A stretch of DNA of 64,000 nucleotides, taken from Crotalaria pallida (Eukaryota; Streptophyta; Magnoliopsida; Fabales; Fabaceae). Numbering within the stretch: the first letter of the stretch is position 1; each line of letters opens with the position of its first letter. The notes under the pieces are model-generated. The model worked only from the letters and a program-made list of their open reading frames with translations. It was not told the origin of the DNA and did not search any database. Shown one piece after another: positions 34,734 to 45,317 of the stretch. Position numbers and translations under genes: made by a program. The DNA is taken from assembly GCA_037953625.1 (NCBI GenBank), contig CM075653.1, positions 97,443,639 through 97,507,638 of the forward strand. The letters are read 5' to 3'.

Positions 34734-37700
34734 TTGACGTGTAACTTTGGATTCCGACGTTTGAGATGGTCGAAATCATCCTAATGTTACCTTAGTGCCA
34801 TTGTGTTTTAAGATAGCTACTCTCTCACCTGGATGTGAAGCTAGAGACAATAGATTCTTGATTACCCGGATTTGCTTCACCCGAACCTTAAACATTGATA
34901 ACACAATTCAAAGGACCATTCAATTATACATTTACAAACAATAACTTAACTAATTGAATCCTTTTTCAAAATACATAGAAAAATCATAAATCATAAAATA
35001 ATATTAGTAACTTAAAATCTCTTTGAAAATCAAAAGCAAATTACTGCATCAGTAAAATTCATTTTTTTTTCTTTTATCTTTTTAAATCACGAAAACCTTT
35101 TCCAAAAATAATATATCTTTTGGAACTTTATTATCACTTCTCCAAAAATAAATTCCAAAACTTTAATCACTCAAAAACTCATCTCTAATTATCTTATAAC
35201 AACTGCCATTTCAGATAAATTATACAGCCAGAGTTAAAATCATTTAAAAATCATTTTCAAATACTACTACCATATTTTAACTTAATAACTCAAAGCATTT
35301 TCCAAATGATTCGAAAACTCATTTTAAACACGCCATAAACTTAACATGTAACTAAATATATAATACTTGGTCACTCATATTTTTATTTGCATAAAAATCA
35401 TAACCAAAAGCTTATATAACAACTACCATGTCATTACTAACATAAACAAGCTAAACTACATTACTCTGACTTGATGCAACATTTTCAAGAAATTGGAGTA
35501 GCAACTAATATCCAATTAAAAATCATTTTCATCACATAAACAAATAACCTAACTCATAAACAAATATCCCTAATCAGAACTCATGCATTTTTCCAAGTCA
35601 AAAATGATTATTTGAGCTAATGCAACTTAATAGAGTTTCTGGACAGCATGCAATATAAGTACAAAAAGTCATTTTGATACATTTTATCTAACATAAATAA
35701 ACACATCACACATTTAAGAAATTTAGTCAAACACTTAAACAATTCAGATAATTACTTTTTTAGGCTTAAAAGTAGTTGCTGGACAGCAAAATAAAAATCC
35801 ATTTTTTTCTCATACATATAAATACATACCAACCACATAACACACAAGCAATTTAATCATTAAAAATCACATAATCACATTACAAGCACACCTAATTTAT
35901 ATAGAACATAACTCATGTACTCAAAACTAAAAACATATATATATATATATATATATATTCTAAAGTTGATGCAACTTCAATTACAAGTTCTAAACAGAAT
36001 AGAAAAATTACTTTTTACACATCAATACATTTAGGCATCTAAATTCCTAACACATAAAATCACATATTTTATCAAATCAAACAATTTACTAAACCACTAG
36101 AACATTTAAGCATACATTCACAAAATCACTTTCATAATTCCTTTGAACTCTATATACCTATACTAAAGATCCTAACATAAAATTCACATACCAATTTATT
36201 TTAAAACAATTTCTATAGTTGATGCAACTAGTTTATAATTTTGGACAACATACCCTACAAGTCTTAAAAATCACTTTTCTCACAAATGGTTTATCAAAAA
36301 GACATGCCACTTTTTCCTAAAACTCCCTTATAAGTTCTATTATAAAAATATGATTAAGTATAAGTTTCATAAAATATTTTTGCTTGCTGGACAGCCACCA
36401 AAATTCAGTTGCATCACCTCTAAAAATTGAAACAACATATTCTAACATCCATATAAAATCATAAACATATCACAAGGTCTAGAAATACAATTTGGCTTAC
36501 TAAAATAACAATTCCTTATACATATTAAATTTTTGGACAGCAAACAAATATATTTATAAAAATCATTCTACTTAATAAAAATACATGCTCTTAATCCATA
36601 CTTTATACTATACTTACACATATACAAGTTAAGCAATGCAAACACATACAAAATTTATCATTTGGGATCTCATAGCTCAATAAAATATTATTTTTCAGAT
36701 ATACTTTATCTTCCTATCAATCACATAATTTATTTCATGTACACACATCAGTACGTAAACATACAGAGACATCATATAACCATTTAAGCACTTAGAAATT
36801 TAGCAAAAATTATCCTTTCCTACCAAAACAATTTTCGGCCATACAAAATAAAAATAGAAAAGAGATATCAATTAATAAACACATATATATCTTATTCATA
36901 TAATTCCATACCCTTCAAAAATTACTGTAGACATCAATTTAACTAGAACATAAGCACTTTTGAGTCAGATTATTATTTTTGTACAACACTTATCAGAATA
37001 GCTTATTTACAATACCAATCCATATAATCATATAAACACAAACCCAATTAATCATTTTGAACCACATCCGATATCATCAAATACACATAATTACTAAACA
37101 AAAGAATACATATAATCATTAAAAAAACCATAGGCTTCACGGCCTACACACACATCACAATTTTTTTTTCATCATCACTTGTTTATTAATCATGTTTTCA
37201 TTCTTATAATCAAAGAAAAATCAAAACAACAATATAGTACAGATGAAAATCAAAATTCTCAAAGCAGATATCAATTACAATCTCAGAATATCATTTCCTT
37301 ATATTATCATCAATAATTTGGTCATCAAAGGCCTAAAAAGGGAAGATCAATATCTCTTTAAACAATTTTTTGTTTTGTCCCTTTTTAATCCTTATTCATT
37401 TGACCTTCAACCAAATTCACATTAACAAATAAAAATTCAGATTATATCAGAGATTAGAGATTTTAGTTTCATAATTTCAAAATCAGAGAAGAGTAGAAGA
37501 AGTCTTTATTTAACAAAAGAATGAAGAATAAGAACTTAAAAATGAAAACAAAAATCAAGTTTGTAGGATTACCTCTTCTCCTTAGCAAAGAAGAGCTTCA
37601 AAGTGAATATGAAAATTTTTCCCTTCCCTTCACAAGAGTCACGCCTCACTCTCTCTTTCTCAAAGCCTTTCTTTAATTTTTTCTCTCAAAATGATTGTTT

Positions 37701-38431
37701 GTTGTGTGTAAAAGAATGAGGGGTCTTAGGCTCTATTTATAGGTGAAGTAGGAAATGAATTTTCCCCCCAAAACAAGGCTGAAGTACACGCCCCTATAAG
37801 CCTAGGAACATGATCATGCATTAAATGGGATTTTTCCAACTCCTATAAGCCTTAAACTCTAAGATTCTTCTAGGTACATTTTCAGAAAATATCCCCTCTC
37901 TTTCCCATGCATTTGGACGGCTCACTTTGAATACACCTCTCCTTTATCCAATCAAATTAAAGCTTTATACTTTTAAAATTAAAAAATAAATAGAAAACAA
38001 AATAATCTGGACTGTGCAACAAATAAGTTTTCAAACAATTATCTGAACATACAAATAAAATACTTTGAGATCCAATAATTAATTCTAGACTTTAAAATAA
38101 TTATTCCAAGCATAAAACATATAAAATCATACAGTTACTGCAGCAGAGAAAAATTTTCGAAGGTACCTCATAAAATTACAATTCTTATATTTTTAGAAAC
38201 TACATTTCAATACGATCGTTTTCATATGAAGTTTATAATTTTTGGACTTACGGTTTGAAAGTTATGAATTTTTGAAGTTCTAAGGTTATTTCCTCAAAAA
38301 TGCATTTCATAAACTTTCAAATAAATTTATAATTCAAAAATCCGAAAATTAGAGTTTATTTGGACGGTGCAGCCAATCAGGGATTTTTAAAATGTATATT
38401 TCATGCACATAAAAATATTTTTGGGTCAAAG
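34734..38431 (-). repeat. A2: reverse A-type LTR, 5' part
   Basis: After removal of C' and one GTATC it continues 31153. Matches to A3 in reverse include the TTTGAGATGG and CTCTCACCTG region near 34760-34840. A TATA box (about 37733-37742, minus) is preceded by a GA-rich leader. The 35000-37500 stretch is very AT-rich, with an (AT)n run at 35937-35959 and no gene. The outer end near 38431 lacks a clean TG/CA terminus. Confidence 0.6.
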
Positions 38432-39981
38432 TATAACACCCCGCAAATTCCTCGTATTATTTTAAAACACTAAAGAGATTTATATTTTGAGAAAGTGTTT
38501 TGAAAGAATATTTTCTTGAATAAATTTCTTATTTTATGACTTCAAAATGATGAGTGATTTTAAAGGAGTGGTTTTCATGAAATAATGTTGAGATTTTAGA
38601 AATTGAGTTTTTGGAAAAGTTTATGTATTTGATGTTTTTATGTTTTAAAGAAATCGTGATTTTTTTAATGAGTCATTTTATGAGAAAAAGATTTATTTTC
38701 TATGCATGAGTGTGTATGTGTACACGGTTTGGCTATGTATGTGTATGTATGTGTGGTATTGCTATGTGTATATGCTTGAGGTTATAGGAAATTAAATTAG
38801 TAAAAGAAGATGATAATGCATGTATGTATGTATGTGTATATGTGTGATACGTCTGTATGCATATATGTACATGTCTAGGATTTCATTTTTTAAGATAAAG
38901 GGTTAAAGGGTAGATTAGAACCTTAAGGAAACCAAATGAGTAAGAAAAACTTAAGTAATGAAATTAAATAAGCCTAAAGTAACTTAAGGCCTAAGATTAC
39001 TCCTAGATGACATTTGCTAAACACCACCCATGCAACAAATTGAGTTGCCAAAGTTGCCCCTCCCATTTGCACACCCATGGCCGAATTATACAAGGGTAAA
39101 AGAGGGAGTCATGAGTTGCCTATATAAGCCACCACCCTTAGTTCTTTTCCATTCATTTTCCTTCATTTCTACTTCATTTCCTAAACACACTCCTAAGAGT
39201 CCCATCTAGCTCTTAGAAGAAAAAGAGAGAAAAAAGGAGAGAGTGAGAGAGAAAGAGGGAGGTCGTGAGCTAGAGAGGAAGAAGGAGAAGGAGACCAAAC
39301 CAAAAACCCTAGAGCTTTCCTTGAAGAACCAAGACATTAGAAGCTAGAAGACCTTGATTTGGTGGGTAGTTCGAAAATCATGGAGGAAGTTGTAATAGTT
39401 TAGATTTTCTTTTTTATCTTGTGATCTTTCTTTCTTTTCTTCTTTGCATGTCAATTTTTCAAAGCTTAAATGATGAGTACAAGTGTGTTTGTGCTTGATC
39501 ATGGATTTTTAAAGCTAAAAGGAACTTGTAATAACTAAACAATGGACTTTATGCTTCGGTTAAGGTTTTTCTTAATAGATCTTGGTGTTTTTCAAACTAA
39601 ACTTTAAAGATCTAAAGACTTGTTATGATTTTTGTGGATCTAAAAGTAAAGTTTCTTTGCATGTTAAAATTTCTTGCTTAAAACCGTGATTTGTGAAGTG
39701 TTTATGAGTTTATTTGATGAGTGAATGAATGATCTAAACTTGCTTAATAATAAAGTTGAGATCTTTGATGTTGCATGTTAGTTGATGATTATTTTGGTAC
39801 ATGCATGTGTTATTTACACTTTGATATTGAATTTTAAGAGTAAACGAACTCATAAAACCCTAGATCAAGAGCCAAGTGATTCGGCCTTGACTAGTATCAT
39901 GGATCTTGGTGCTTTTTAATTTGATCTAAGTGATTGCATGTTAATCTTATGTATAGAAAAGTTAATTTGAGTTGTTGAAAT
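38432..39981 (+). repeat. F: partial A-type LTR (plus), cut by LTR H2
   Basis: It starts TATAACACCCCGC (TG mutated to TA) and follows the 4804 LTR: GT-rich segment (38700-38860), TATATAAG at 39121, GA-rich leader. Its last 150 bases match window bases 1-165. It stops at GAGTTGTTGAAAT, where H2 begins. Confidence 0.75.
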
Positions 39982-40234
39982 TGTTGGAAGTCAAGCTGGT
40001 TGGAAGGCATGCTTCAAACTCTCTATGGACTTCAAAGTTAATTCAAGTATGTGTTTTGATGATAACAAGCCAACTTATGTTGAAGCCCACAAGTGCAAGT
40101 GTCAATCAAGATTAAAGACTCAAGCAAGCTTAAGAATAGAAACCTTCTCCTTAGATCAAATGTAAGGTAATGAAGTTTTTGTTTCCTTAAAGAGTTACAA
40201 AACCAATAAGTTTTTCATTTTAGGAGAGAAGAAG
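39982..40234 (+). repeat. H2: start of a second H-family LTR, cut by A3
   Basis: It opens TGTTGGAAGTCAAGCTGG and aligns with 23620-23870 over its whole length. It is interrupted by A3 at 40235; the rest would lie beyond the window. Confidence 0.8.
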
Positions 40235-41696
40235 TGTAACAGCCCGATTTTCGTAAGTCGAAAATATTTACTTTTACTTATCAAAGTTACAAAAATTGAG
40301 GCCAGATTTTTTATTTTTTTTTTGTAAAACATTATGAATGTGTTTTGAAAACATTATTGAAAAGTCCTTGGTGTTCTCAACACCCCTTTTAGAAAACCGA
40401 TTTGTTACTAAAATAGTTCATCTCATAAACCTTGCATCTTCATAAAGTGACTGGTTTCAAAAGCATCATAACCTTTTCCCAAAAATTTACATTATTTGTT
40501 CTTCCAAAATAGAGTATTCCACAATACAGAATTAAAACTTGACTTAGTTACTTAACTGGCTCATGGCTTCGGTAATCCTTAAATCAAAACAATCACCCCT
40601 AGCTACATTGACCACACTAATCTTAAACTGTCCTATTGAGAACTATGGGGTAAAGGTCTTTCTTCTTCTTGCGTATTTCCCTTGCTCTCGAAGATGATGC
40701 CTTCCTTGTTGTGATTCCCTCCTTGCTAGTAGATTCCGGCTCTCCTCCATTGAGAGTGGTGGATTTCCCTCGAGCCTCATGCCGAATCTTCTCTTTGTAG
40801 TTCCTGTAGCCTCGTACGGTGTCTTCCATCCGATGCTCCATCTGCCCGTTGAGATACCAGCAGCACCGATATGCCAACGAACAGGAGAGAGTAAGCGATC
40901 CGAACGACGCATCGTCGACGGTGTGGAATTACGATAGGCGAGATATCAAGACAATACAAACATACAACACACCACATACATACCGCACCAGAATCAAACA
41001 TTTCACTATTATCATCATTATTATTATCATGATTTTTCTTGCTTTACTAAACTTATCCACATTCCTTCTTTCTCAACTACTTTCTCAATCTCTTTTCGAC
41101 TTTCATTATCACGTCTTATCAAATCATAACCTCCGATGATTAGGGGAGAAATCATAATATCATCGAAGTACTTCCTTTGTTACCATCGTCTGACACGTCT
41201 ACATCTCCTCGGTCATCCACCCAGCCTAGTCGGAAGCAAGCAGGAGTACAGGACCTTTACCACGCAGGCACGACAACTGTCACACACATAAATGGTCCCA
41301 GACCAGGAGGATCTCGTCCTCAAATCATTTCAATAATATCAAGGCTCACTGTCCACGCAGTGGCAAAACACAATGCCCCGTTCCAGTCCCTCTCACTACT
41401 CTCAATTTGCAATCTAGGGGGCGATAGTATTTTTCTAGTGGGCCCGCAGAACTTACCACGGCATTAGACCCAGTACCCACCACGTTAGTGCGCCACCTGT
41501 GGAGTTCGTTCTGCCCAGAAACATAATCTAGACTTCTTGACGTTTCACCATCATCGTCCTCCCCTAATGCAATCTCGTCCTAAGTATCCGCAGATACTTA
41601 TCGTTTCTTCCTCTCCACTACTTCGCACTCTCATACCTCACCGCGCATGTCTTTTAAAGTCTTTTAATCTTTTAATTATCCTAAGGTCGGCCCGTC
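40235..41696 (-). repeat. A3: reverse A-type LTR, 3' part
   Basis: It begins TGTAACAGCCCGATTTT, the complement of the A LTR end. It carries the shortened ORF at 40623-40841 and is interrupted at 41697 by the C array with duplication CCGTC (41692-41696 and 61179-61183). It continues at 61184. Confidence 0.85.
40623..40841 (-). CDS. LTR-encoded ORF of family A, shortened copy in A3 (72 aa)
   Basis: It begins MEHRMED and jumps to TVRGYRNYKEK, so about 50 codons present in the 118-residue form are missing without loss of frame. It keeps the lysine-rich tail (RKKKKDLYPIVLNR). The DNA just upstream of the ATG is almost identical to family A. In-frame loss plus an open remainder suggests either tolerance or continued selection; which of the two cannot be told from one copy. 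Confidence 0.4.
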   Translation of the reverse strand: MEHRMEDTVRGYRNYKEKIRHEARGKSTTLNGGEPESTSKEGITTRKASSSRAREIRKKKKDLYPIVLNRTV

Positions 41697-42421
41697 TGGA
41701 TTACCCAAATATAATATAGTAATTAAGCTTTTATATTGGATAATATATGGACTTGTGAGGATTAAGAAAATATGAAAATAAAATTTCCTTTTTAAAGCGG
41801 GTGCACAAATCAACACTTGGAATTCTTGGAGAATAAACCCTAAGGTATTACCAAAACAGTTATATTGAATTCGGCGATTTCTAAAACCTTTTCGAAAGTT
41901 GGATAGCATTCGTCTTTTGGAACCGTATTTATATCATAGAAAATAACTGAAGCTACCCTTGCTTTATTTGATAAAACTGATACCATCGAATAGTTTTCAC
42001 AGCCGAACCCTCGAATAGATTAAATCAGAGTAAGCGGAATTATCGGACTATGCAATTACTAGTAAGATAAACATAGGTACATATATATATATATAATAAG
42101 AGTCATAAGTACATAGCCCCATATCAAAGCTTCCAAGATCCCAAAATACAAGTCCATAAACAGATCTACATAATAATATGACCAAATCCCTAGAGAACCC
42201 CAAAAGTATATCTACAACATATATACATAACCAAAATAAAACTCTAAGGGTGGTCACGTAGATCCGGTAGCATCAGATGTAGTAGTAGTGATAACAGCAG
42301 TCTCCATGATACATAAGTAGTAAGGTAGTAGCATCATCATCAACACAGCAGCAGCAAAGTATCCTCCACAGCCTCCACGCATCGGATCCTCTGATCCTCA
42401 TCACATACCATATGCACGTAC

Positions 42422-42892
42422 CTAGGGATCATCGTCCCTCCAATCACTCCCAGTAGAATGCACGACAGGCTCGCTCCCACTCTCGTCCTCCACCGGATCC
42501 TCCTCGATCTCATCCGAGGGAGAGTGTACCCTACCACTGGGTACCGGGTCAGGTGATGGTGAAACCCTGACCGGGCTCCTCGGATCAGATAGGGGAATCT
42601 CCTCGCGGACGACTCTCGTGGTAAAAGGGTGAGAGCGGGTAGGTCGAAAACGGAAACTGTGATAAGAGCGAGCTGGTCGCGTGGGAGGTGGTCCATGGTA
42701 AGTGTAAAACGGGGGTACATGCATAGTGTATATGATGGGAATCCTAAATCTACGAGGACGGAATCGGATCAACGGGTTCGGGTGGTAGAAGGTAACCTCT
42801 ACCTCTCCCTCGAACACTGCGCGATGGTCCTCATAGATCCATGTGCCACTAGGAAGTGGCCGGATCTCGATGCAAGCAATGTATCGAGACAT
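42422..42892 (-). CDS. Conserved LTR-encoded ORF, C version (156 aa)
   Basis: No recognised domain. It has a conserved N-terminal block with RYIACIEIRPLPSG and DHRAVFEGEVEVTFY, an Arg-rich centre (RPRRFRIPIIYTMHVPP), and a Ser/Pro/Asp/Glu-rich tail ending in SDWRDDDP. It is open in LTR 1 and LTR 3 and frameshifted in LTR 2. It lies about 2.4 kb into the LTR, downstream of the predicted promoter and intron, and hence upstream of gag in a full-length transcript. It could be an accessory protein of the element or a captured host exon; neither is shown. Confidence 0.7.
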   Translation of the reverse strand: MSRYIACIEIRPLPSGTWIYEDHRAVFEGEVEVTFYHPNPLIRFRPRRFRIPIIYTMHVPPFYTYHGPPPTRPARSYHSFRFRPTRSHPFTTRVVREEIPLSDPRSPVRVSPSPDPVPSGRVHSPSDEIEEDPVEDESGSEPVVHSTGSDWRDDDP

Positions 42893-42895
42893 CAC

Positions 42896-44582
42896 CTACA
42901 AGGGCATAGGGGTAAGCAATTCTATACACATAATCAACAGAGAATAAATTGTGCAATAAGTGTATGTAAATATGCGTCAATTAACAACAATCACATATAA
43001 CACTTAGCAGTTAATTAATGCACATAGGATGCTCACACTTATTTCATTTATCACAATTAATTTAAATGAATGGCATGATGCATGACTTTAGCTCTCAAGC
43101 CTATCTCCATCATACTATGTCACTCTCTGACGTCCATCCCTGACAACCCAGCACTCAACAGTGCGTTGTATTCCTAGGTATACAACCATTCGTACATTCA
43201 CCTAGAATGTACACGTCAAGCTTGGTATCCATGCCACCCGAGCATATCCCGTCATCCAAACGGACCGTCATCCAAACGGTTTAATCATATCGGCATCCAC
43301 TAAGCCGACCACGTCAACGACGTGTCATCAAGCAAGCGTATTGGCACTCCCAGAGGCCCTCCACATGTTTAACAAAAACATGATATTCGTCCTACCATCC
43401 AAACTTCAGTATGAATGCATTAATTTTACTTAAAAGGAATTGATTGATGTTTTATCCTTTTATTAATACATTACGTGCCTCTCGAGCAACGCATCATTAT
43501 TCAAATGAAAATATCATAACGTCAATCAATTTCCTTTAAGTCCAGGATCACTTGGTTTATTGTCCTTTAAGAGTTACAAAATGACTTAGAATTAAAAATG
43601 GTATTTTTAAGTATCTGACTAAAAATACTCGAGAGTTTTCCATAATACTCGAGTAGTTTATCATTTTCCAGATTTTACTCGAGTAGTTCCTGATTATACT
43701 CGAGTAGTTCATGTCTTTTCAGAGATTCAAGTTTTCAGATCTTCATAAATATACTCGAGTAATTCATGAGATACTCGAGTAGTCCATTACCCAGAATACT
43801 CGAGTATTTCATACATTACTCGAGTTGTTCATTAATTTTTACTCTTGTTGCATCTGAAATACTCGAGTGCCTAGCCTGGTTCTCAAGTTGGTGCGCCAAT
43901 TTTCACACTGGTGCACCACGAAATACTCGAGTGTTAAGCCAAATACTCGAGTATTTGCAGACAGAACAGACTGAAACTTGGTTTTTACATACCATTTCAA
44001 TTTCTAAACATTTTTAACCCAAACCAGTGATCACAATAGTTCATATACCATAAATTGAACATGTTACCATACTCATTTCATATCAAATAACCAATTTGAC
44101 AGAGAATCAATAAATCATGCATAAAAACACATTTTAACAACTCAACACCTCAATTTACACAATAAGCACAATACTCGTGAAACAAAGTTCATTTAAGCTT
44201 GCATGCAAGATATAGAACTTGCTCAACACAGTTTTAGAGCAAAGCTTGGTCTCCAAACCAAAGATCCTATTCAATCTAAGCCCTTAGAGCCTCTTGGTGG
44301 CTCTCTAACACAAATAATGGAATTTAATCTCTATCTAGTGGATATAATTACTTCCCCTTATCTCTCAGATGTGAATCAAACAAGAAATCCCCCAAAGAAG
44401 AGCTCCACAGCACCAAAAGCACTTTAACCCCAACATGCAGAGCATTTGAGTGCAACACCAAAGTGGAATTGGTTTACACATGAAACAGAGAATAAAATTG
44501 GGGAAATTAGATTTTCTAGACTCTATGCAACATAATCTAGCTAAGGAAACCGAATTTGAGACTCAAGGATTCACGAGCTTAC
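42896..44582 (-). other. Predicted intron in C LTR 1
   Basis: The donor is TTTCTG/GTAAGCTCGTG at 44582 and the acceptor is CCCTTGTAG/GTGATGTC at 42896, giving 1687 nt. I find no ATG between the TATA region and the donor, so after splicing the ORF's ATG would be the first one. LTR 2 and LTR 3 keep the same sites. Confidence 0.5.
43620..43955. repeat. Cluster of eleven CTCGAG palindromes in the C LTR 1 intron
   Basis: Eleven ACTCGAGT-type sites, often ATACTCGAGTA, lie in about 330 bp. Two more lie in U3 at 44984-45020. The same sets are at about 51599-51935 and 52935-52970 (LTR 2) and 59548-59860 and 60888-60920 (LTR 3, where the first site is lost by a small deletion). Confidence 0.9.
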
Positions 44583-44846
44583 CAGAAATCAAACCCAAAG
44601 TAAGCTCCCAGAACTGATGACAACAACTCAGCCTCAAATTCTCAGCTTTGATTCTAACAACACGCTCACTCTCAGCTCACAATCTTTATGTCTATACAAA
44701 GCTCGTGATATGAGCTTTGTATTCGTCTATCACTCAAGCCTTAACACTCAGAATTGAAAGAGAATCAAAGAGGGCAAATTCGAAACCCTAACTTTGTCAA
44801 CAAGAGCAAGATTGAGCAAAAATCCTAGCTTCACGTTGTTGATGGG

Positions 44847-44854
44847 TTTAAATA
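44847..44854 (-). promoter_or_regulatory. Predicted TATA box of the C LTR
   Basis: TATTTAAA on the minus strand lies about 425 bp into the LTR, the same distance as the clearer box in C'. The U3 palindrome pair lies upstream of it. Confidence 0.5.
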
Positions 44855-45275
44855 GGGATAGAGGGAGCTCATGCACATCGACACGCCACTCATGGCGTTG
44901 GCAAGAAGGTGATTTCGTGGCAGGAAGAGGAAATCGTTCATGGTGACTCACCAAACGCACTAACTCGTGCAGTTTGACCCAGAATACTCGAGTTTTTCAG
45001 AAAATACTCGAGTATTTTTCCCAATTTTTGAAAAATAATTATTTTATTTTCTTTCACTCCAAAACCTTTCCTATAATTGCTTCTAGGTCCCAACCCAGGG
45101 ACTAATATGCAAAACATTTATTTTATGCATTATAATATTTATTAAATAATTCCACACACACAAATTAGTTACATGAACACAAATTTCAATCAAGGATTAA
45201 TATAGAAATCATTAATTATAATTAATTTATAATTAACATTTCATTAATCGGGGATTAAAATTTTGGGGTGTTACA

Positions 45276-45289
45276 CTACTCCCCCACTT
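45276..45289 (-). other. Polypurine tract of C body 1
   Basis: AGTGGGGGAGTAG on the minus strand adjoins the LTR. The same tract is at 53225-53238 for body 2. Confidence 0.8.
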
Positions 45290-45317
45290 ACAAGGAATTT
45301 TGTCCCCGAAATTCAAC

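Larger units (their letters stand above)
41697..45275 (-). repeat. C LTR 1 (3' outer LTR)
   Basis: It ends GGTGTTACA at 45275 next to the polypurine tract. Its outer terminus lacks 13-14 bases that the other two LTRs have (TGTGACACCCTTCC) and starts TGGATTACCC directly at the target duplication. It contains the ORF, intron, palindromes and TATA listed separately. Confidence 0.9.

Noticed and set aside
42340..42720. Alternative-frame ORF overlapping the C LTR ORF
   Set aside because: C' differences concentrate at third positions of the other frame, so this frame is a shadow.
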